The notes under the pieces are model-generated. The model was not told where the DNA came from, made no database searches, and saw only the letters and a program-made list of their open reading frames with translations. This document shows positions 54,210-61,944 of a stretch of DNA of 64,000 nucleotides, piece by piece. The stretch covers positions 124,001 to 188,000 of the forward strand of contig CANQNW010000001.1 in assembly GCA_947625305.1 (NCBI GenBank). Direction: 5' to 3'. Each line of letters starts with the position of its first letter. Position 1 is the stretch's first letter. Source of the stretch: Candidatus Gastranaerophilales bacterium. GTDB taxonomy: Bacteria > Cyanobacteriota > Vampirovibrionia > Gastranaerophilales > Gastranaerophilaceae. Position numbers and translations under genes: made by a program.

Positions 54210-55250
54210 TTATCTAAAATATTCTAAATTTTTACTTTTGTCCTTCTGTTTATTTAAATAGATATTATACAAGAATTTAAAATATATTAAATTAGATTTT
54301 TTAATAGTTCTGTTTCTTAGTACATAAAGCAGAAAAGAATATATTTGAACGTCAATATTCAGTTTAGATGCTTTTAAGTTAAAATAATCCACCAATAAAA
54401 ATATATGCGGAGAAACATCTTTATTATTATATTTCCTTGCATAAACAACATCAATATCTAAAGCAGTATTTTTAACTCCCAAATTATTAATAAGCTTAAA
54501 AAATAAATCAATTTCTTTAATATTATCGTTATAACCGGGGATTAAGATATATTTCACTATGACATTTTTAGATGATGCGGAGACATACTTACCTATATTA
54601 GAGCATACAATATCAAAAGCATCTACTTGTTTAATTTTGAAGAAAGTTGAAGAACAACCGCAATCAAGCGATGTAACAACAAGCCCCATATTTTTTTTAA
54701 GTGCATTTTCAACAGTTTCGCTATATTTAAGGGCATTAGTATGAACTCTTATATTTGTGCCGTTTTTAGTCAATAAATCAACCAAGGCATCAAAATTTTT
54801 CATTAAAGTGGGTTCTCCGCCTTGCAAAGTAGCCTCCCCGCCTGCTTGATAGTATCCTTTTTCAATCAAATCAGAAATTACAGGGTAAACGTCATAATTT
54901 ATCGGCCCGCCTCCTTGAATATCCGAACAGTATATACATTTTACATTACATAATCTGCAATGAGAAAAATGAAAATCCGAGATTTTGCGAACTCCCGTAA
55001 ATTGATAATTTGTTAAACGGTAGCAATTCTCACAATCATAAATAGTTTTTTCTTTTTGTGCGGAAATTCTTTGAGCCTTAATATTAAAAATATTTTCCCA
55101 ATCAATAGGTTCGCCGTTATAGTTTTCTAACAGAACAGGCATTCCACGGCCATCATTATGTGATATACAGCAATCACACACTTTATCTAATTCAAAGTCA
55201 ATACCTTTTTCAAGAAAAATACAACCTTTTTCGTTCATAAAAAAATCCAA
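54210..55250 (-). CDS. Radical SAM protein
   Basis: 346 residues. The iron-sulfur motif CNVKCIYC (C101, C105, C108) gives the CxxxCxxC of radical SAM enzymes, preceded by an extra C98. The glycine-rich SAM-binding region GGEATLQGGEPTLMKNFDALVDLL follows. Additional cysteine pairs before the core (VCDCC near 24, CENC near 74) suggest another metal site. Such proteins modify peptides or act as activators; no substrate peptide gene is adjacent. Function unassigned. Confidence 0.85.
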   Translation of the reverse strand: MDFFMNEKGCIFLEKGIDFELDKVCDCCISHNDGRGMPVLLENYNGEPIDWENIFNIKAQRISAQKEKTIYDCENCYRLTNYQFTGVRKISDFHFSHCRLCNVKCIYCSDIQGGGPINYDVYPVISDLIEKGYYQAGGEATLQGGEPTLMKNFDALVDLLTKNGTNIRVHTNALKYSETVENALKKNMGLVVTSLDCGCSSTFFKIKQVDAFDIVCSNIGKYVSASSKNVIVKYILIPGYNDNIKEIDLFFKLINNLGVKNTALDIDVVYARKYNNKDVSPHIFLLVDYFNLKASKLNIDVQIYSFLLYVLRNRTIKKSNLIYFKFLYNIYLNKQKDKSKNLEYFR

Positions 55251-55298
55251 TTAAAACAAAAGAACAACTATAAGTTGTTCTTTTGTTAAATTAAAAAA

Positions 55299-55553
55299 CT
55301 ATTGAGCATAAACACTAACTTGTTTTTTATCTCTTCTAAACGGTTCAAATTTAACTACTCCGTCAGTCAATGCAAAGAGGGTATAATCTTTACCCATTCC
55401 GACATTGTTACCGGGGTGAAATTTAGTACCTTTTTGGCGGACAATAATGTTACCTGTAGTAACTTGTTCACCGCCGAATTTTTTAACACCTAATCGTTTA
55501 CTTTCACTGTCGCGTCCGTTTTTTGTAGAACCGACACCCTTCTTATGAGCCAT
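55299..55553 (-). CDS. rpmA: 50S ribosomal protein L27
   Basis: 84 residues, standard length. [29 protein letters not shown] and [29 protein letters not shown] are L27 signatures. It has no N-terminal pre-sequence, so the mature N-terminus (AHKKG after Met removal) is direct. Second gene of rplU-rpmA with an 18-bp gap; translation begins behind an AAGGAG site. Confidence 0.97.
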   Translation of the reverse strand: MAHKKGVGSTKNGRDSESKRLGVKKFGGEQVTTGNIIVRQKGTKFHPGNNVGMGKDYTLFALTDGVVKFEPFRRDKKQVSVYAQ

Positions 55554-55571
55554 TGTTATATTCTCCTTAAA

Positions 55572-55925
55572 TTATTCTTCGGTAGTTTCTTGTGCTGTTT
55601 CTGCTTTTTTAGCGGTAGTTCTGATTTTATTAATCATAACTCTCGTAAAGTTTTGTCTGTGACCTTGTTTTCTTCTGTAGCCTTTTTTAGCTCTTTGTTT
55701 GTAAACTAAAACTTTTTTAGCTTTGTCGTGTTTAACGATAGAGCCTTCAACACTTGCATTTTTAACATAAGGCTGACCGACTTTAGATTTTTTACCGTTA
55801 ACGAGCATAATAACATTTTCAAAAACTATTTTTGAGTCAACGTCATTTTCAAGCAATTCAATATCAACATATCTTCCTTCGGTAACTTGATATTGTTTTC
55901 CGCCTGTTTCAATAATTGCAAACAT
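55572..55925 (-). CDS. rplU: 50S ribosomal protein L21
   Basis: 117 residues. FAIIETGGKQYQVTEGRYVDIELLE at the start and KAKKVLVYKQRAKKGYRRKQGHRQNFTRVMINKI near the end are L21 signatures; a short glutamate-rich tail follows. Co-transcribed with rpmA from the promoter at 56022-56050 through a structured leader that probably regulates the pair. Confidence 0.97.
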   Translation of the reverse strand: MFAIIETGGKQYQVTEGRYVDIELLENDVDSKIVFENVIMLVNGKKSKVGQPYVKNASVEGSIVKHDKAKKVLVYKQRAKKGYRRKQGHRQNFTRVMINKIRTTAKKAETAQETTEE

Positions 55926-56015
55926 TTCAAATTCCTTTCACTTGAGGCAACCGCAGCTGTAAAGCATTTAAGGGCGGTGTACCTATCTATACACATGCAT
56001 AATTATATGCATTAT
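55926..56015 (-). promoter_or_regulatory. Candidate L21 leader structure
   Basis: The ~90-nt rplU leader can form a long-range stem from ACCGC with GCGGT plus outer AGG/CCT, closing over a 17-nt segment that includes TTAAATGCTTTACAGC. GC content is higher than around it. Ribosomal protein L21 leaders are known in Firmicutes; equivalence here is inferred. Confidence 0.5.
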
Positions 56016-56021
56016 AGAAAA

Positions 56022-56050
56022 AGTTTAACTTGCACATAACAGCTTGTCAA
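56022..56050 (-). promoter_or_regulatory. Promoter of rplU-rpmA
   Basis: Minus strand TTGACA (56050-56045), 17-bp spacer, TAAACT (56027-56022). Confidence 0.6.
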
Positions 56051-56080
56051 CAAAAAAGGTATTGCAATTTTAAATATTTG

Positions 56081-56773
56081 TTAATTAATATATCCGTTAA
56101 CGAGTTTTTTAACTTCATTGGCGGGAACGGCAAAGCCTATACCTATATTTGATTTATTATTATCAGGATTGAATATTGATTGACTTATCCCGATAACTTC
56201 TCCGTTAGCATTTAAAATAGGCCCGCCCGATGACCCCGGGTTTATTGCGGCATCCGTTTGAATTTTATTTCTTTCGTAGTCAATTCTTGAAACAATCCCC
56301 GTTGTAAGTGTTCCGTTAAAGCCGAAAGGATTACCTATAGCAAGCACTTTCTGACCCACTTTGACTATGGAAGAATCACCAAGTTTAATCGTCGGCAGGG
56401 GCTTAGTGGGATTAATTTTTAACAAAGCCAAATCTGCATTATGTTTAGTCCCGTCTATTACCTCTGCCTTATATACTTCACCTGATGATGTCGTAACTTC
56501 TATATAAGAAGCACTATCCACAACATGCGAACTGGTTAATATAATTCCGCTCTTATTAATAATACATCCCGTTCCGCTTGATAATCCGTCTGTTAATTGA
56601 GCTTCCACCAATACTATTGCGGGATTTATTTTCTCGTAAACCGTGACATTTATGAATTCTTCACTTTTATAATCATTTTCTTTGGAATAAACTTTTGTAT
56701 TTATTGAAATTCCGCTTATAAAAGAAACAACCAGAAATAAAATCACAGATAAAATTTTCCAATGTTTCAGCAT
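56081..56773 (-). CDS. HtrA-like trypsin-fold serine protease without PDZ domain
   Basis: 230 residues from the chosen start (ATG at 56773, preceded by TAGGAAA). An upstream ATG at 56860 would add 29 residues that lack a ribosome site and signal-like character. An N-terminal signal anchor (MLKHWKILSVILFLVVSFISG) is followed by the DegP-type triad: H83 in TSSHVVD, D114 in NADLALL, S182 in NPGSSGGP. No PDZ domain follows. Likely an envelope quality-control protease. Second such protease in the window besides 39321-40466. Confidence 0.9.
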   Translation of the reverse strand: MLKHWKILSVILFLVVSFISGISINTKVYSKENDYKSEEFINVTVYEKINPAIVLVEAQLTDGLSSGTGCIINKSGIILTSSHVVDSASYIEVTTSSGEVYKAEVIDGTKHNADLALLKINPTKPLPTIKLGDSSIVKVGQKVLAIGNPFGFNGTLTTGIVSRIDYERNKIQTDAAINPGSSGGPILNANGEVIGISQSIFNPDNNKSNIGIGFAVPANEVKKLVNGYIN

Positions 56774-56945
56774 TTTCCTACCCAAAATTTCTCTTTCCTT
56801 AATAATTAAACATTTATTTCGCAAAAACCGCATTAGCAATAAAGTGTGTGTATTTAACAATTAAAACAGTTATTATAACTTCAAATTAAGTATAAAATAT
56901 TGTTTTAACGAATTGTTTTATTTTATAATTCTAATGAGAGGTTTT

Positions 56946-58355
56946 ATGTTTAATACATTATTAAATTTAAAAAGTGCAACAGTTAAAGCAATGGAAAAAA
57001 TTGCAGGTGAGGAAAATGTTCTCAGCGGCAAAGAGGAATTATTTGTATATTCAACCGATTCAACAAACACTACCGAGCAGAAAGAAATGGCTGAAGTTGT
57101 AGTATTTCCGCAAAATACAATGCAGGTATCGGAAATAATGAAATACGCATATAAAAAATCAATAGCGGTAACCCCAAGAAGCGGGGGAACAAATGTATGC
57201 GGTGCATGCCTGCCGAAAAAAGGCGGAATTATCCTTGATTTTTCCAAAATGAATAAAATTCTTGAAATAAATAAAGATAATCTTTTATGTAAAGCGGAAC
57301 CCGGGGTAATAATAGAAGATTTACAAAAAGCCGTTGAAAAATATGATCTTTTTTACCCGCCCGATCCTTCCAATTTAAAAGTATCAATGCTTGGCGGGAG
57401 TATAGGACTATCCTCCGGCGGACCTCATACTTTTAAATACGGTTCAACCAAAGATTTTATAATTGATTTAGAGGTGGTATTATCAGACGGAACAATACTA
57501 AATACAGGATGTGACTGTTCTAAGAATGTTACAGGGTATAATTTAACTCAATTGTTCGTAGGCTCTGAGGGGACTTTAGGAGTTATAACTCAGGCGACCG
57601 TAAGATTAATTCCAAAACCCGAAACCAAAAGAGTTATGCTTGCATACTTTGATACTTTAGAAGATACCTCTAAAACAGTAAATGATATTATTTCAAATTT
57701 AATAACTCCTTCCGTTATTGATTTGATAGATAAAAACACAATAAATACCATAGAAAGTTTTTACCCGACTGGATTATTAACCGATAAAACAGCCGCCCTG
57801 CTCATTGAAATTGACGGGTTTAAATCAGCATTAAACGAGCAATACGAAAAAATTATTGAAATATGTAAGAATAATAATTCTTCTTATATTCAAACTGCCT
57901 CAACAAAAGAAGAGGAAGAAAGAATATGGATATCACGGCGTTCCTCCTTCGGAGCAACCGCAAAACTTGCTCCTAATGTAATGACTGAAGATGTGGTTGT
58001 ACCAAGAGATAAAATAGTTCCTCTTGTTAAAGGAATACAATATATCTGCGATAAATACAGTTTAAAAACCTGTATAATGGGGCATATCGGCGACGGAAAC
58101 ATTCATCCCAATATTGCTCTTGATTTAAGGAACTCTATTGAAAAAGATAACTTTTTAAAAGCTAAAAAAGAACTGTTTGAATTAGCAGTAAGCCTTGGAG
58201 GAACTTTATCGGGCGAACACGGCATAGGATGTGAAAAATCAGAATTTATAAATCTGGCATTAAATCAAAATTCCATAAAAATAATGAAACAAATAAAAAA
58301 ACTTTTAGATCCTAAAAATATTTTAAATCCTAAAAAAATATTTTCGGAGGAATAA
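56946..58355 (+). CDS. glcD: FAD-linked oxidase, glycolate oxidase GlcD-like
   Basis: 469 residues from the ATG at 56946 (GAGAGG site upstream; a 5'-extended frame to 56913 is unlikely). The FAD-binding half has PRSGGTNVCGACLPKKGGIILDFSKMNKI, DPSNLKVSMLGGSIGLSSGGPHTFKYGSTKDFI and VGSEGTLGVIT. The C-terminal half has the metal/substrate region GHIGDGNIHPN and GTLSGEHGIGCEK. It oxidises 2-hydroxy acids such as glycolate or D-lactate. Separate glcE/glcF are not adjacent, so D-lactate oxidation is an alternative. Confidence 0.88.
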   Translation: MFNTLLNLKSATVKAMEKIAGEENVLSGKEELFVYSTDSTNTTEQKEMAEVVVFPQNTMQVSEIMKYAYKKSIAVTPRSGGTNVCGACLPKKGGIILDFSKMNKILEINKDNLLCKAEPGVIIEDLQKAVEKYDLFYPPDPSNLKVSMLGGSIGLSSGGPHTFKYGSTKDFIIDLEVVLSDGTILNTGCDCSKNVTGYNLTQLFVGSEGTLGVITQATVRLIPKPETKRVMLAYFDTLEDTSKTVNDIISNLITPSVIDLIDKNTINTIESFYPTGLLTDKTAALLIEIDGFKSALNEQYEKIIEICKNNNSSYIQTASTKEEEERIWISRRSSFGATAKLAPNVMTEDVVVPRDKIVPLVKGIQYICDKYSLKTCIMGHIGDGNIHPNIALDLRNSIEKDNFLKAKKELFELAVSLGGTLSGEHGIGCEKSEFINLALNQNSIKIMKQIKKLLDPKNILNPKKIFSEE

Positions 58356-58666
58356 TGACATATTGCATAATTCAATCTACAACTGCAAATGAAGAAGAAG
58401 CAAAAAAAATTGCAAGACATCTGGTTGAAAAAAAACTTATTGCCTGCTGCAGTATAATACCAACAGTTACTTCAATATACAGATGGAAAGATGAAATAAC
58501 CGAAGATAATGAAGTATTAATGATTATGAAAACAAAAGCTGAGCTTTATTCAAAAGTTGAAAAAGAAATCAAAAAACTGCATAGTTACGAAGTTCCCGAA
58601 ATTATATGTATACCGATAAATGCAGGCAGTAAAGAATACTTAAATTGGATAGATGAGCAAACATAA
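58355..58666 (+). CDS. cutA: Divalent-cation tolerance protein CutA
   Basis: 103 residues, the normal trimeric CutA1 length. KIARHLVEKKLIACCSIIPTVTSIYRWKDEI, EVLMIMKTKAELYSKVEKEIKKLHSYEVPEIICIPI and the C-terminal YLNWI match the family. Starts within the glcD stop (TAATG), so it is translationally coupled. Role in metal tolerance is by family and remains loosely defined. Confidence 0.95.
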   Translation: MTYCIIQSTTANEEEAKKIARHLVEKKLIACCSIIPTVTSIYRWKDEITEDNEVLMIMKTKAELYSKVEKEIKKLHSYEVPEIICIPINAGSKEYLNWIDEQT

Positions 58667-58759
58667 TATAATTTACAATATTTAATACAGTTTATTAATT
58701 TTATCAATTTTAGTTTTCAAAATTTTTTAATAAAAGTATATGTTAATCAGGGGACTAAA

Positions 58760-59962
58760 ATGGTTTCATCCATAAATGGTAATTATAATATTACAAATAA
58801 CCAACTGCAAAAAACAAATTATACGGCAGTGACTCAAAAAAGTTCATGGTTTAAATATTGGCTTGAAGATAAAGATAAAATCTGTACCGATGGTAAAGAT
58901 GACGGGAAAATATCTTTTAAAGAAGGTGCAGCCTCCTTTGGAAAAGGGCTTATCGGTATAGTTAAATCCGCTATCAAGCATCCTATAGCAACAGGTTTAA
59001 CAATAGCAGCAGGTGCTGTATTAACTGTTGCAACAGGCGGAGCAGCACTTCCCGTGTTAGTTGCGGCAGGAGTTACTTTAGGTACGGCACAAATAGGTGT
59101 CGGGGTTTATAAAGCAGCTACGTCAGAAACAGACGGAGAGGCGAAACAAGCACTTGAAACCATCGGAAACGGTACATTTGCCGTTGCTGTTTCAATGCTT
59201 TCAGCTAAAGGCGCTTTAAATGCCGCATCAAAAGCAGGGGTATCTTCTGCAAGTACAGCTAAAGATGCAAATATAATTCAATCTACAGTTGATTGTTTTA
59301 AAGTTACACCTGGTGCAATATTACAAAGTGCTAAAAACATAAAAGGTAATTTTTTAACTTATGCAACAGGAACAATACATGCAAATTCAAATGCACTAAG
59401 AAAAGGGCAGGTTGAATATATGAGCAAAGCTAATGAAGCTCAAGCATATAGATTTAATCCAAACGGAACAGAAGAAGAAATATTAGCAAATAACCCCGGT
59501 GTATTTAAAGATACAAACGGTAATTATTGCATACCGAATAAATGGAATCCTGATGAACCATATATTATTGATACAACAAAAGAACAAATGATTATGATGT
59601 ATGACGGAACAAGTGATATGGCTGTATGTGACGGAAGTGTATTTAACGGTTCATACGTTGATACGGCAGCATTCAAAACCTCAGGTCAATTAAATTATCA
59701 AAATCCTGCAAATTTAGAATACGGAAAAATTGTTGATGTTACTAAACAAGCTCCGGGAGCTTTCAAAATGGCACCTGCTGGTACTAAAGTACAAACTCTT
59801 GAAGGGGTTAGAACCATCGGAGATGGTGAAGTAATAGCTGTTGACCATACAGGCAGTCCTTATGTAACCACTGCTAAAAATATATTAAAAAGAAATATCC
59901 CTATTGATACGGAAAAATCAATAAACGGATTTGAAACATTAAAACAATTTAGTGAACAATAA
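58760..59962 (+). CDS. Lineage-specific protein with a glycine/alanine-rich hydrophobic segment
   Basis: 400 residues. An EF-hand-like loop (DGKDDGKISFKEGA, residues about 40-53) precedes a long alanine/glycine-rich hydrophobic region (HPIATGLTIAAGAVLTVATGGA and onward to about 145) that could span or insert in a membrane. The C-terminal half is soluble with repeated YIIDTTKEQ / YVTTAKN type strands. No family recognised. Calcium binding is suggested by the loop only. Ends before a strong terminator. Confidence 0.65.
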   Translation: MVSSINGNYNITNNQLQKTNYTAVTQKSSWFKYWLEDKDKICTDGKDDGKISFKEGAASFGKGLIGIVKSAIKHPIATGLTIAAGAVLTVATGGAALPVLVAAGVTLGTAQIGVGVYKAATSETDGEAKQALETIGNGTFAVAVSMLSAKGALNAASKAGVSSASTAKDANIIQSTVDCFKVTPGAILQSAKNIKGNFLTYATGTIHANSNALRKGQVEYMSKANEAQAYRFNPNGTEEEILANNPGVFKDTNGNYCIPNKWNPDEPYIIDTTKEQMIMMYDGTSDMAVCDGSVFNGSYVDTAAFKTSGQLNYQNPANLEYGKIVDVTKQAPGAFKMAPAGTKVQTLEGVRTIGDGEVIAVDHTGSPYVTTAKNILKRNIPIDTEKSINGFETLKQFSEQ

Positions 59963-59990
59963 AAATAAAAAATCTTATTATTATACAAAA

Positions 59991-60021
59991 ATAGTATCCT
60001 AGTTTGGGATACTATTTTTTA
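59991..60021 (+). terminator. Terminator after the 58760-59962 gene
   Basis: ATAGTATCC and GGATACTAT (60007-60015) around TAGTTTG, followed by TTTTTT. Confidence 0.92.
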
Positions 60022-60110
60022 CGTAAAATATCATATATAATATCTAAAAAAGGTAAAAAATTATTTTCGGATTTTTAAAAAAAGAAAAAGAACATCAATA
60101 CTCAATAAAA

Positions 60111-60935
60111 ATGCTTTATGACAAGTCAAAACCTTTGACGAAACGCAATGTCATAGAGTTTATGCGAGATTGCGGAATTGAAGTTAAAACGAACACGAAA
60201 GCAAGAGGCAATCAAGGTTTATACCAAAAAAACAGAATAGATTTATCCCGTAATATTAAAGAAGATAAGGCAATAGAAGTTCTTGTTCATGAATTCGCCC
60301 ATCATATCCATTATAAAATTGACAGGGATTTCATTAAAAACGGCGGAAGTCTTGAAACACTCTTTGATACAAACGATATAAAACAAATAAAATCCGAACT
60401 TATAAATGTGACAAGACTAACCGATAAAAATTCCCGTTTGACAGTATTTACACAAGCAAAAGAAGAAACGGCAAAAACTGTTGCAGGCATGCAAAAGGCA
60501 ATTAAAAGAGATTATCCGAATTTTTTAAGGTCAAAAAAGTTCCCTGAATTTGAAAAGTACATAAAAAACTCAGATGCTAGATACCTTGTTAAATATGATG
60601 CTATAAGAATTATGAAGGGATTTTTCTTTAAAAAGGAGCATATTTTAACGGTTAAAAATTTGGAAAACGATTTCCCCGATATGCCAAAAGCCTTTCAGCT
60701 TTATATCAGATTATGTTCAATGCAAAGAAAACAAGCTAAAATTTCAAGAAGAATAAACAAACTTTCAAAGTATTATGAAAAGCCAACAGAACTTTTTGCC
60801 CGTTTTGTTTCAGGGTATTTTATGACCCCTGAAACAATTAAAACCGTAGCCCCGATTTCAACACAAAAATTTGACCAATTATTGAATAACGGTTATTATA
60901 AAGAATTAAAAGATTTATTTGAAATATTTACCTAA
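60111..60935 (+). CDS. HExxH putative zinc metallopeptidase-like protein
   Basis: 274 residues. LVHEFAHHIHYKIDRDF holds HEFAH (H60, E61, H64), the gluzincin-type zinc motif; the region before it (QGLYQKNRIDLSRNIKEDKAIEV) is typical of IrrE/SprT-like or phage metallopeptidases. The rest is helical and basic, including KKQAKISRRINKLSKYYEKPTELFARFVSGYF. No signal peptide. Substrate and family are uncertain. Confidence 0.6.
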   Translation: MLYDKSKPLTKRNVIEFMRDCGIEVKTNTKARGNQGLYQKNRIDLSRNIKEDKAIEVLVHEFAHHIHYKIDRDFIKNGGSLETLFDTNDIKQIKSELINVTRLTDKNSRLTVFTQAKEETAKTVAGMQKAIKRDYPNFLRSKKFPEFEKYIKNSDARYLVKYDAIRIMKGFFFKKEHILTVKNLENDFPDMPKAFQLYIRLCSMQRKQAKISRRINKLSKYYEKPTELFARFVSGYFMTPETIKTVAPISTQKFDQLLNNGYYKELKDLFEIFT

Positions 60936-60950
60936 CTTTTAGCGGCAATG

Positions 60951-61811
60951 CTATTTAAAAATCCGTTCAAATTGAGAATTTTCAAATTTAACCGGATTCT
61001 CGGGATTTGAATAATCAGTTCCGATTTTACATTCCTTCATAGGTCTGTATTTATTATAATATTTTTCTATAACAAGAATTGAATCATAAAAAGCTAACGA
61101 GGCAATTTCTCTGTTTAATTTTTTCAATCTGTCAATTTCACTCATAGAAACCTTATAATTAAATTTTAAAATATAATCAAAATGCAAAGCATCTATTATA
61201 TTTTTAAAATATTCAATTGATGATTGTTTCTTTTTATAACCGCCCTGATAATTTTTCCAATAACTTGCATGTAAATCTTCAACAATATACAATCCGCCGT
61301 TATTTAATTTCGGGAAAAATAATTCAAATGTCTTTATAACATCGGAACATATATGCGAACCGTCATCAACAATGATATCAAAATTCATATTTTCGAAGTT
61401 TTTTTCTACAAAATTTTCATCTGAAGCACTTCCGATAAATACCTCTATATTTTCGTTGTTATATTTGTATTCAGCACATTTTTTATCAATATCAATCCCT
61501 ATTATCTTTGAGCCTTTAGGCAGATACTCTCCCCAAATTTCAAGAGATCCCCCTTTAGATACACCTATTTCCAAAAGTCTAACGGGTTTATTCTCTTTTA
61601 AAAATACATTTAAATATTTATCATATACATGCAGGTATTGCTCCCACTTGCAAGAATAGAGATCTTTATGATTTTTATAAACCTCATAAAACGAATCCTT
61701 GGAGTAATTTATATATTCCAATTGATTATTTGTATTTTCATCATATTTTTTATCAGGATGTTTACAGCCTCTTAATTTATCAATAATTTTTTGTCCTAAT
61801 TCCCAATTCAT
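60951..61811 (-). CDS. Class I SAM-dependent methyltransferase
   Basis: 286 residues from ATG at 61811 (GGGAG site). The SAM-binding core is RLLEIGVSKGGSLEIWGEYLPKGSKIIGIDIDKKCAEY, then FDIIVDDGSHICSDVIKTFELFFPKLNNGGLYIVEDLH, like macrocin O-methyltransferase/cephalosporin hydroxylase-type sugar methylases. The longer frame beginning at 61916 is rejected because it would run through the promoter and its C10 tract. A surface-sugar methylation role fits, but the acceptor is unknown. Expression is likely switched by the homopolymer in the promoter. Confidence 0.82.
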   Translation of the reverse strand: MNWELGQKIIDKLRGCKHPDKKYDENTNNQLEYINYSKDSFYEVYKNHKDLYSCKWEQYLHVYDKYLNVFLKENKPVRLLEIGVSKGGSLEIWGEYLPKGSKIIGIDIDKKCAEYKYNNENIEVFIGSASDENFVEKNFENMNFDIIVDDGSHICSDVIKTFELFFPKLNNGGLYIVEDLHASYWKNYQGGYKKKQSSIEYFKNIIDALHFDYILKFNYKVSMSEIDRLKKLNREIASLAFYDSILVIEKYYNKYRPMKECKIGTDYSNPENPVKFENSQFERIFK

Positions 61812-61845
61812 AATTATTACTCCCATTATGTCGAAATTAAACAGA

Positions 61846-61876
61846 ATTCTACCACGGGGGGGGGGAATTTTGTAAA
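61846..61876 (-). promoter_or_regulatory. Phase-variable-type promoter with C10 tract in the spacer
   Basis: Minus strand TTTACA (61876-61871) and TAGAAT (61851-61846) are separated by 19 bp containing ten consecutive C (G10 on the plus strand, 61856-61865). Loss of one or two C residues would give 18 or 17 bp, nearer the optimum. Long G/C runs are otherwise absent from this AT-rich window. Confidence 0.65.
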
Positions 61877-61944
61877 GAGAAAACTTTCGAATTTTAAAAA
61901 ATAAATTTCTGTACATTTGATGAAAAAAATTATAATATATGCTT

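Noticed and set aside
56774-56860. Longer start of the HtrA-like protease
   Set aside because: No Shine-Dalgarno, and a signal anchor should begin at the inner ATG (56773), which has TAGGAAA in front.
61812-61916. N-terminal extension of the methyltransferase through the C10 tract (translational phase variation)
   Set aside because: The extended part has no ribosome site, and -35/-10 elements lie within it, so promoter-spacer variation with a start at 61811 is the better reading.
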